Below, piece after piece: positions 55,480-64,000 of a stretch of DNA of 64,000 nucleotides. The notes under the pieces are model-generated. The model made no database searches. It had not been told where the DNA came from and saw nothing but the letters and a program-made list of their open reading frames with translations. The DNA lies in contig NC_077228.1 of NCBI RefSeq assembly GCF_027887165.1, positions 429,279,957 through 429,343,956 on the forward strand, in the 5' to 3' direction. Source of the stretch: Monodelphis domestica. Lineage: Eukaryota; Chordata; Mammalia; Didelphimorphia; Didelphidae. Made by a program: the position numbers and the translations under genes. Positions within the stretch are counted from its first letter, which is position 1, and every line of letters begins with the position of its first letter.

Positions 55480-55870
55480 TCCTTTTTTGGGGGGGGTCAT
55501 GGTATCATTGAATCAAAAGATAGGAAGTTTAGTGACTTTGGAGGGGCATAGTTTCAAATTGCTCTACAGAATGACTGGATTCCTTCACAGCTGCATTACC
55601 ATTGCATTATTGTGCTGATTTTCCTTAAAACGTCTACAGATTTGTTATTTTTCCTTTTTTGCCAGTCTAATGGGTATGAGGTGGAAGCTCAGTCATTTAC
55701 TTATTCATTACTTGACTTTTCATCCATTTGAAAACTTGCCTGTTCATATCCCTTGAACTCTTTATTATGACTCTTTTTCTTGTATATTTAAATCTGTTTC
55801 CTATTTGTCTTGCTTGGAAAAGCCTTGCTGCTAAAAACTTTTCCCCAGTTACTATTCTTTTAGGGCTTCC
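55480..55870 (-). mobile_element. Old L1 fragment
   Basis: 'aattgctctacagaatgact', 'ctaatgggtatgaggtgg' and 'ttgaaaacttgcctgttcat' are diverged forms of the L1 stretch at about 47800-48060. Confidence 0.55.
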
Positions 55871-56677
55871 TCCTTCCCAACTTTAGAAAGAAGGTGGTGA
55901 GGAAGAAAGCAAGTGATCAACACTAGTAGTGTATAATTATTCCTTCCATTTCTCTTTATCCTATCTTGTCTAGTTTCTTACCTTTTTCCCCTTTTGATCA
56001 ACTCTGGGGAGTTGAAATTTGCTTTCATTGTTACTCTCCTCTCCCAACTCTCCCTCTCTCTTTTAACCTCTCTACTTGTTTACTCATCATTTTCTGGTAG
56101 AGTTAAAAAATTTCCCCCCCAATTAACATATAACATATATAACTATTTTCTTTCCTCACTTCTTCCACCTGGGGGGGGGGGGAGATGTCAGAAAATGTAC
56201 AAAGTTAAGAAAAATCCTGCATTAGCCATGTCCAAAAATGTGTCTTACTCCAAGTCTTTTGTCTTGTCAGGAGAGGGGTAGCATGTTTCTTCATTGGTCA
56301 TCATGAAACATAGTTGGTCATTGTGTTCATCAGAATTCTTAAATATTTCATTATTTGTTTCTACATAGATGTTATTCTTTTAGAAATTGTTCTGGTTTTG
56401 CTTGCTTTATTCTATATTAGTTCATTCAAATCCCCCAGTTTTTTCCCTTTTTCTCCCTTTCATCATTTCTTATGGCCTGGCAGTGGTATTTCATTATATT
56501 TGTACACTCTGTTGAATTTAATATATTTCTGCAGCCACCCTCATTGTGCTCATAGCTGCACAGGAAAGCTCTGCAAGTTTTCAGTTCTCTACCTGGCTCT
56601 GATTTGTCTTATCCTCTCTTCCATTATCCCTTCCTCCATGTTTTTGTATACTCTTCCCATGAATCCCTAGTCTGTAA
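55871..56677. other. Intronic DNA with probable old L1
   Basis: Contains a G11 run at about 56171-56181. About 56310-56520 resembles old L1 sequence on the minus strand ('tggcagtggtatttcat'). No gene. Confidence 0.35.
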
Positions 56678-56679
56678 TG

Positions 56680-57600
56680 TGGAAAGGAAACTAGACTAAT
56701 AGTTTGTGTGGGGGAAGGGCCAACTGGGAGTGGCAGTTGGGTCTTGTGACTAGCACTTCCTTCCTGCCCTGTGGGACTTGGTCCTGGTGTTGGAGGAGAG
56801 AGGAGCTTGTTCAGCCCAGTCTGGAGTGGCATGCTCTTCTTGGTTCAGCCCAAAGACACAGGCTTCTAAAGGTTAGAATTGTTCTTGTTTGCTTTCTGTG
56901 TAGTGCTAAGATTCTGAATTAGAACAACGAGAGCAGACGGGAGTGGGACAAACTCTCCGCCAGCCTCTGGGGCCTGGCCTCAGGTCTGAAGCTGAGAAAA
57001 AACTCCAATCCCAACTAGTTATTAAACGTTATAATTTGAATACGCAGTCAGATAAGTTGACTATCTTTACTGATCATAGAGGGAGCTGAACTTCAGTTTC
57101 AGTCATTCAAAGACAAACAGACCTCTTTGGACACCTGCGGTTTCCTCTCAGCAGGGGGCATCTCCCTCCCTTGCCTCACCAAGCAATATACCCTTTCTCC
57201 CCTTAACTCCTCATTACCTCATACAAACCTCTCTTATTATCCTCCATTTTTCCAATCCTATTTCCTTTCACAATAAATATTACAGTTTTTGGCGAGCCAG
57301 CTAGGAGCTGAACCTAGAATCTTCTGATGAATTCCTTTTCCTTTTTATTTCAATTCTGGTGGATTTATTTTTACCTTTTCCTTTCTATTAATTAAAACTC
57401 TTGGGACAGAGCCAATCTACCATCTAAATCTCTATTTTTTTCTTATTCAATCCCCACAATGCCCTTTGAAGTCCTTGTTTCTGAAAGGATACTTGTTTCT
57501 TCCTTTCCTAATTAGAATGTGATAATTGTATAACCCCAATTATCCATACAAATTTTCCTTTCTAGGTTACTACTCTTCTCTGAACTTTTCACAGGAATGC
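56680..57600 (+). mobile_element. ERV 5' LTR with leader, truncated
   Basis: A GC-richer stretch ends in AATAAA ('cacaataaatattaca' near 57269-57284). Five bases later comes a primer-binding-site candidate TGGCGAGCCAGCTAGGAG (57290-57307). It differs at one base from the complement of the 3' end of the mammalian tRNA-Arg(ACG), from memory. Leader-like sequence follows, without a gag frame. The left LTR boundary is not fixed (56680 is approximate). The strand is the same as PCMT1. Confidence 0.55.
57290..57307 (+). other. ERV primer-binding site (tRNA-Arg type)
   Basis: 18-base match to the expected arginine-tRNA primer site with one mismatch at position 13, directly downstream of the LTR poly(A) region. 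Confidence 0.55.
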
Positions 57601-58007
57601 AATAAAACCATCCATTCCATTGAAGATTTGGAATGTTAGCACATCATTTTTGTATATTCCTAATTTTTTGCTCATTTACATTTTCTTTTATAGCTCTATC
57701 TTGACTCTTATGTTTGCATTTCAACATTCTAACTCAGCTCTAACACTCATTAAATATCTGTTAAGGACTTATATACTTCTAGGTATTGAGGTACCAAGAA
57801 AGGTAAAAAATAGTCCCTGACCTCCAGAAGAGGGGAGACAGTATACAAACTGGATAAATTGAAAGAAGTCAACAGAAGGAAAGCACTAAGATTAATGGGG
57901 GTAGGGAAAAGGGACTGGAAAGAATCCAGGAGGCAGGGATGAGGAGGGAGAACATTCCAGGCATAAGGGACAGACAGTGCCTGGAGTTGGGAGATGGTCT
58001 TTTTATT

Positions 58008-58221
58008 TTTTATTTTTATTTATTTATTTTAAACCCTTACCTTCCCTCTTGGAATCAGTGCTGTGTATTGGTTCCTGGAAAGAAGAGTGGTAAGGGCTAG
58101 GCAATGTGAGTTATGTAACTTGCCCAGGGTCACACAACTAGAGAAGTATCTGGGGCAAGACTTGAACCCTCCCATCTCTGGGCCTGACTCTCAATACATT
58201 GAGCCACCCAGCTGCCCCCTC
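58008..58221 (-). mobile_element. CORE-SINE with perfect 16-bp TSD
   Basis: Minus-strand full-length SINE. The target duplication agatggtctttttatt is exact at 57992-58007 and 58222-58237. It has an unusually long ATTT-rich A-tail side. Confidence 0.93.
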
Positions 58222-58455
58222 AGATGGTCTTTTTATTGGGAATTTTAAAAAATCCTCTATTCCATTAAAGATAATTTTTTACCTTTTTGGATTATACTCA
58301 ACTTAAATTTTGATTGTAGTTCTTTGGACTTTGGATTTTTTATGATTGATTTTAAGTTCCTAAAGGACAGGGACTGGTTTTTTTTTTTTGCCTCTTTTTG
58401 TATCTTCATAACTTAATACAGTGCCTAGCACATAGTGCTTAATAAAAGTTATTGA

Positions 58456-59115
58456 TTTTTTTCATTTTTTATTACATAAGAGCAAAGTGTCATACATAAC
58501 CAAAACCCCAAAATAAAACCAAATATACATTGATATGAAAGACTACTCCAACAGTTCTTTTTCTGGAGGTGGATAGCATTCCCCTTATATGTCTTTTAGG
58601 ACTGGCCTAGATCATTGCATTGCTGAGAGTAACCAAGTTTTCACAGATAATCATTGTCCAATATTGCTGTTTTTGTACACAGTGTTCTCCCAGTTCTGCT
58701 TATTTCTCTTTTCATCAGTTCCCACAGATCTTTCAAACTTTTTCTGAAATCATCTTGCTTATCATATTATCTTATAGCACAATAATATTCCATTACCAAC
58801 ATGTACCACAAATTGTTCAGCCATTTTCCAATTGATGGACCTCTCCATAATTTCCAATTCTTTACCACCACAAAAAGAATAGCTATAAATATTTTTGTAT
58901 AAGTAGGTCCTTTTCCCTTTTTTATGATTTCTTGGGGATAAAGACCCAGTTGTGGCATTACCGGATAAAAAGGTGTGCACAGTTTTATAGCCCTTTGGGC
59001 ATAGTTCCAAATTGTCCACCAGAGTGGTTGGATCAATTCACAGCTCCACCAACAACAGCACATTAGTGTCCAAATTTTGCCAGATCCTCTCCAACATTTA
59101 CTACTTTCCAATTGA
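58456..59115 (-). mobile_element. Old L1 3' end
   Basis: Diverged minus L1: C-terminal ORF2 motif remnant MESSKCWRGSGKIW and SCELIQPLW, and 'aatattccattaccaaca'. Two overlapping broken frames (58762-59019, 58767-59111). An older L1 subfamily than the 47-kb copy. Confidence 0.8.
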
Positions 59116-59289
59116 ACTACTTATGATATTTTTTCTTTGATCTGGAATTTCTGGATTTTGGCTTTGACACTTCTAAGATTTTCCTTCAGAGATTCTTTCA
59201 GTAAATGATCATTGGCTTCTTTCTAATTTCACTTTGCCCTCTACTTTTAATAAATCTGGGAAGTTTTCATTGATGATTTTTCTTTTTCT

Positions 59290-59491
59290 TCTTTTTTTTT
59301 AACCTTTACCTTCTGTCTTGGAGTCAATACTGTATATTGGCTCCAAGGCAGAAGAGTGGTAAGGGTTAGGCAATGGGGGTCAAGTGACTTGCCCAGGGTC
59401 ACACAACTGGGAAGTGTCTGAGGCCAGATTTGAACCTAGGACCTCCCGTCTCTAGGCCTGACTCAATCCACTGAGCTGCCTAGCTGCCCCC
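59290..59491 (-). mobile_element. CORE-SINE, minus
   Basis: Well preserved: 'gtcttggagtcaatactg', CORE 'cttgcccagggtcacacaac' and terminal 'gagctgcctagctgcccc'. TSD not clear. Confidence 0.88.
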
Positions 59492-59599
59492 TGGGCAGAA
59501 GTCTTAAAAATTTTTTTTAGTAAGTTTTATAGACATTTCTTCCTTTTGTAGTTGTCTCTGAGAGAAAAAGAAGTTTGTTTCCATTGGTTGTCTAGAACC

Positions 59600-60440
59600 A
59601 TTATTGGTGTTTCAGTTACTCAGAGTTTACTCCCTTTATAGTTTTCTTTATTTTTATTGTTTTTATATACATTATTTTTCTGGTTTTCCTTATTTCACTC
59701 TGTATTAATTCATAAAAGTCTTACTATATTTGCCTTGAATTCCTTATATTGATTGTAACTTATTACACAGTAATATTCCATTATAGATACATAACCCAAT
59801 TGGTTTACCCTTAAGTGCCTGCTTTTTTTCCAATTATTTGCTACCACAAAAATGCTGCTGTGAATATTTTGGTATGTACTGAAATTTGTTTCTGTCTTTC
59901 ATCTTCTTGTGGAATCATTTTTCATCTTCTGGTAGAATCATTAATGCCCAGTAGCAGGATTGCTGAACCAAAGTATATGAAATTTAGTCATGTTTCTTGT
60001 ATAATTCCAAATTATTATCCAGCATTGTTCCATATCTATAATTTCAGCAATAAATGTAATTGTGTGCTTTCCTTCATGTAGCCATTTGTTTTCATATTTA
60101 CCAATTTGGAGGGAGTGACATGAAACCACAGAAATTATAATTTGCTTTTCTCTTAGTGATTTGGAGTGTGTTTTTCTTATGGCTATTTATAAATTACAAT
60201 CGTTTTGAAAACTTCCTATCCTTTGACCATTTACCAATGAGGAATGATTATTGATATTATTTATTCATATCAATACATTTTTATCAATTTCCTTTTTATC
60301 TTTATACCTTTATATTATACTTTTATCAATAATATTTGTTGTAAATATTTTTCATCATTTGTCATTTTCTTCTATTTGTTCTGAATTGCTTATGTAAAAG
60401 CTTTTACAATTAAAAAAATTAATTAAAATGGTCTGTTTTT
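59600..60440 (-). mobile_element. Very old L1 fragment
   Basis: 'cagtaatattccattatag', 'ttatttgctaccacaaaaat' and 'gtgaatattttggtat' are decayed versions of the L1 end. No frame survives. Confidence 0.6.
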
Positions 60441-60708
60441 GCTTTATCTCTTTTAAAAAATCCCTTGTTTAATTAAGAATTCTCTTGCTAACCCTAGTTA
60501 TGAGGGCGGTACTTCTGTTTTCCCTTAATTTTTTAATGAAAATGACCTTTTATGTTCAGATCTTGAATCTAATTGGGAAGCTTATTGTACTGTATGGTAT
60601 AAGATAAAGGAATTGCTATAATTTCCTTCTTAAAATTCTTTTTCTGTTTATATCTTCTACATTTTTCAGCATATCCCTTTCTCCTCTCCCCTTCCTTAGG
60701 AACCCTTT

Positions 60709-61442
60709 TTCTTTTTTAAATAATTTTTTATTTGATCATTTCCAAGCATTATTCATTAGAGACAAAGATAATTTTCTCCCCTCCCCCCCCAGCCGACGTG
60801 TGATTCCACTGGGTTTCACATGTGTTCTTGATTCGAACCCATTTCCATGTAGTTGGTATTTGTACTAGAGTGTTCATTTAGAGTCTCTCCTCAGTCATTT
60901 CCCCTCAGCCCCTGTAGTCAAGCAGTTGCTTTTCATCGGTGTTTTTACTCCCATAGTTTATCCTCTGCTTGTGGATAGTGTTTTTTAGATCCCTGCAAGT
61001 TGTTCAGGGACATTGCATTGACCCTAATGGAGAAGTCCATCACCTTCGATTATACCACAGTGTATTAATCTCTGTGTACAATGTTTTCCTGGTTCTGCTC
61101 CTCTCGCTCTGCATCAATTCCTGGAGGTTGTTCCAGTCTCCATGGAATTCCTACAGTTCATTATTCCTTTTAGCACAATAATATTCCATTACCAACATAT
61201 ACCACAATTTGTTCAGCCATTCCCCAATTGAAGGGCATTCCCTCATTTTCCAATTTTTGGCCACCACAAAGAGCGCAGCTATGAATATTCTTGTACAAGT
61301 CTTTTTCCTTATTGTCTCTTTGGGGTACAAACCCAGAAGTGCTATGGCTGGATCAAAGGGCAGACAGTCTTTGAAAGTCCTTTGTGCATAGTTCCAAATT
61401 GCCCTCCAGAATGGTTGGATCAATTCACCAGCAATGAATTAG
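60709..61442 (-). mobile_element. L1: 5'-truncated L1 with 12-bp TSD
   Basis: Closely related to the 47-kb L1 (compare 60720-61430 with 47100-47855). Cut at the C-terminal end of ORF2, of which the last 90 codons remain, starting MIQPFWRAIWNYAQRTF. The target duplication taggaacccttt is at 60697-60708 and 61443-61454. Confidence 0.92.
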
Positions 61443-61625
61443 TAGGAACCCTTTCTTGTAACAGAGTAAAAAGGGTAGAAAAATAGTTGGGCAAAACTGA
61501 TCATTATATGAGAAAAATCTTTTATCATATATATATATCTATATAGACATAGATAATGCTATACATATAGTAGTAGTAGTGGTAGTCTCTCGGTGATCGA
61601 GCATGACTATTGTCTTTGTGCAGTT

Positions 61626-62219
61626 TCATCTACGGTGTACCCTCATGTGGCTTTGCAGTCCAAAGGCTGAGGCGCAGAGTTTGTGGCACATGGGGCCTGG
61701 GACGCCAGTTGTTACGGGAGGTGCGGTTGTGGCCTGGTGTCGGCGTTCACGTGCAGCGGCAAGACGTCGACGTCGCTCATCTTCAAAGGTGGCGGCATGG
61801 TGAATGTGGGTTCGCCAGCTGTTTCTGACAGAGGCAGCGAGTTCTAGTTGCTTTGGGGTAATGCCTGCCCACTTCAAGTTGGACTTTAGCCGATCCTTGA
61901 ATCTTTTCTTTGGTCGGCCTTGTTTCCCGAGTCCAGCTGACAGATCACCATAGAATACCTGTCTTGGTATTCGCTGTGGGTCCATGCGGATGACGTGTCC
62001 AGACCATCGTAGCTGGGTTTTGAGGACCAGGACTTCGATGCTGGTGGAGTTGGCTCTGTCGAAGACTTCCTGGTTGGTGATTCGGTCCTGCCATCGGATC
62101 CTCATGATTGACCGGAGGGAGCGTTGGTGGAATTGCTCCAACTGCTTCATGTGCTTCTGGTACAGTGTCCGTGTCTCACAATCGTACAGGAGCGAGCTGA
62201 GGACCACTGCATTATACAC
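61626..62219 (-). pseudogene. Retrotransposon C-terminal coding region
   Basis: 197-codon open stretch: the segment after the RT domain (LLYDCETRTLYQKHMKQLE), RWQDRITNQEVFDRA, RWSGHVIRMDPQRIPRQ, GRPKKRFKDRLKSNLKWAGI, then an Arg-rich linker and the C2H2-like tail. It is joined in frame to the upstream piece (62253-62576) except for a single TAA near 62252. It is part of the 61570-63194 element, not a host gene. Confidence 0.8.
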
Positions 62220-63120
62220 TTTGAGCTTCGTCGCAGTGCTTACACCGCTGTGTTAGAGGACTTTGAAGTGCAGCCGCCCAAGTGCCTGACTGGCCTTTTG
62301 GATCCTGGCATTAATCTCGTGGTCTAGGGACCCGTCGTTGGCGATGGTGCTGCCCAGGTACTTGAAAGTGTTATCATTAGAAAGCTGTGTGCCGTCGATT
62401 GTAATGCACGGCTGGTTAGTTGGCCTCCCTGGTGCAGGTTGGAACAGCACCTCTGTTTTGCTGAGGCTAATAGTCAGGCCAAACAGTTTTGTTGCGGTGG
62501 AGAACTTGTCCACAATGGTTTGGAGATGATTTTCTTGGTGGGCCATGAGAGCACAGTCATCTGCAAAGAGAGCTTCCAGGATGAGTCTCTGTTGTCTTTG
62601 TTTTTGCAGTCAGGCGGCGAAGGTCAAATACTGAGCCATCCAGTCGGTATTTGATGTAGATGCCCAGGTCTAGATTCATCACAGCATGTGATGGATCACA
62701 GCATACTTGGGTGAAAAATAGGTTGAATAGTACCGGAGCGAGGACACAGCCTTGTTTCACGCCATTGGAGATGTTGAAGTGATCGGAAGTCTCTCCACCA
62801 GATAGGACTTCCCCCGTCATGTTGACATGAAAGAGCTGGATCAGTTTGATGAATTTTGCTGGGCAACCAAGCTTGCTGAGGATTACCCACAATGCGTCCC
62901 TGTTCATGTGTCGAACTTGTCAGGTCTATGAAGACAATGTAGAGACTCAGGTTCTGCTCAAGGCATTTTTCCTGCATTTGCCTCACTGTGAAGACCATGT
63001 TGATGGTGCTGCGATCTGGTTGGAAGCCACATTGTGATTCAGGCAGGTTCTGCTCTGAAACAGATGACAGGAGTCTGTTGAGTATAACACGGGCGAGGAT
63101 CTTAACAGCAGTGGAGAATA

Positions 63121-63194
63121 GTGAGATGCCTCTGTAGTTGTCACAGGCTGCTCGTGAGTGAGATGCCTCTGTAGTTGTCACAGGTTGCTCGTGA
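63121..63194. repeat. 37-bp tandem duplication at retroelement 5' junction
   Basis: Copy 1 at 63121-63157 and copy 2 at 63158-63194 differ by one base (c/t at copy position 28). Copy 2 ends exactly where the target duplication starts. Confidence 0.95.
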
Positions 63195-63299
63195 GCTATA
63201 CATATATGCAGTTTTTAATGCCCATAGTCCTATAGTTCTCCATTGCTGTAGAGGAGTAGAAATACCTTCTTATATTTTTTAGGATCAAACTTGATAATT

Positions 63300-64000
63300 A
63301 TAGTTTTTTAAATTATAAAGCTATTTTTATTTTACCAATTACATGTAGTAACAAATTCCCACATAAGTTTTCCAAAGTTAGATGCTCAAAATTGTCCCTC
63401 TTCCTCCTATCCCTCTCCTTCCTGGAGTTGGCAAGAAATTTGATCTGTCATACATGTATTTTGACAATTATTGTTTTACAGAATTCATTTTGATTGTTGT
63501 TCTTTACATTTGTTACTGTGTATTATTTTTCCTAGTTTACTTTGCATCAGTTCATATGTCTTAGCATGCTTCTTCTTCATTTACATTTCTTATAGCACAG
63601 TAATATTTGATTACTTTCAGACCCCAATTATTAAATATATGGTATAATATAAGATGGTATAAGTATATGGTATAAGATGAAGACATTACTGTAATTTATT
63701 TCTTTTACAAAATATTTTTCTTTTTGCTTTATATATCATAAAGTATCATCATTATCAGTATAGGTGTAAAAGTCCTTAATTAACTTGCTATTAAAAACAA
63801 TTTGGCAGTATGGTGTTTTTTTGGGGGGGAGTGGGGAACATCGAACTCTTTGGGGTAAAGACTTGGAAGAAGTAGAATTTCTGGGTCAAAAGCTCTGCAC
63901 ATTTTGAATACTTTCTTTATCCAAGTCCAAATTTCTTTCCAGAATGGTTAGAGCAATTCACAGAGCTAAATCTTCTGTCAGTGCTCCTATTTTCCCCCTA
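63300..64000 (-). mobile_element. Old L1 fragment, runs off the window
   Basis: 'caattacatgtagtaacaaat', 'tagcacagtaatatttgatt' and 'ctttggggtaaagacttgg' are decayed L1 end text. It continues past the right edge. Confidence 0.55.

Larger units (their letters stand above)
61570..63194 (-). mobile_element. Zinc-finger-tailed non-LTR retrotransposon, 5'-truncated
   Basis: GC-rich (about 50%) in AT-rich surroundings. Minus-strand coding shards in order: RT start YRGISLFSTAVKILARVILN and FQPDRSTINMVFTVRQMQEK (63181-62696), GVKQGCVLAPVLFNLFF (62907-62557), the RT catalytic motif EALFADDCAL (62547-62576), then SLSKTEVLFQPAPG, KYLGSTIANDGSLDHEINAR, YDCETRTLY, RWSGHVIRMD and RPKKRFKDRLK. The C-terminus (about 61626-61690) is a finger-like CHKLC..F..QSHMRVH. 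It ends in a (CTA)n tail. The exact target duplication gctatacatata is at 61558-61569 and 63195-63206. Frames are broken by indels. I could not assign the clade with certainty. Confidence 0.85.

Noticed and set aside
61984-62654. Plus-strand frames over the 61.6-kb retroelement
   Set aside because: Antisense shadows of the RT coding region on the minus strand.
38559-64000. Search for PCMT1 exon 2
   Set aside because: No sequence encoding the expected NGIIKTDKVFEVML-like start was seen on the plus strand, so intron 1 probably extends beyond the window.

Overview
The window is vertebrate nuclear DNA, almost certainly from a marsupial. It is AT-rich and intron-dominated. It is full of tRNA-derived CORE-SINEs of the marsupial Mar-1/WSINE kind, several L1 copies and old L2/L3/MIR debris. 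Two protein-coding genes are recognisable and together fix the locus as the region homologous to human 6q25.1 (NUP43 next to PCMT1). The species cannot be named from the sequence alone.

Layout. Positions 1-5466 are intergenic, downstream of NUP43, with LTR-like debris and two unexplained exon-like segments. Positions 5467-24749 hold the whole coding part of NUP43 on the minus strand. Its eight exons all have consensus splice sites, phases agree at every junction, and the spliced product is 380 residues. The NUP43 promoter (CCAAT box and ETS motif) lies just above 24750. From about 24900 to 37760 lies intergenic DNA with an L3/CR1 LINE, a 577-bp CCTT/CTTT satellite tract, a solo LTR with target-site duplication, and an old copy of a zinc-finger-tailed non-LTR retrotransposon. 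A CpG island (about 37760-39250) carries the first coding exon of PCMT1 (38306-38558, plus strand). Everything after that is PCMT1 intron 1, and no later PCMT1 exon was found.

PCMT1 intron 1 is a retroelement sink. It contains a nearly complete L1 (47089-54144, minus strand, intact ORF1, frameshifted ORF2), a 7SL RNA pseudogene, an ERV LTR with an arginine-tRNA primer-binding site, several older L1 ends, a 5'-truncated L1 with a duplication (60709-61442), and a GC-rich 5'-truncated non-LTR retrotransposon (61570-63194) with a perfect 12-bp target-site duplication.

NUP43 (nuclear pore Y-complex propeller) and PCMT1 (isoaspartyl repair methyltransferase) are not functionally coupled as far as I know. 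They are divergent neighbours, about 13.6 kb apart here. I found no evidence of an undescribed multi-gene system. The most unusual items are the zinc-finger-tailed retrotransposon with a duplicated 5' junction, two 7SL RNA pseudogenes (one with a SINE in its terminal T-tract), the L1 with repeated 5'UTR units and a 0.7-kb inter-ORF spacer, and two exon-like segments near the left edge that I could not identify.
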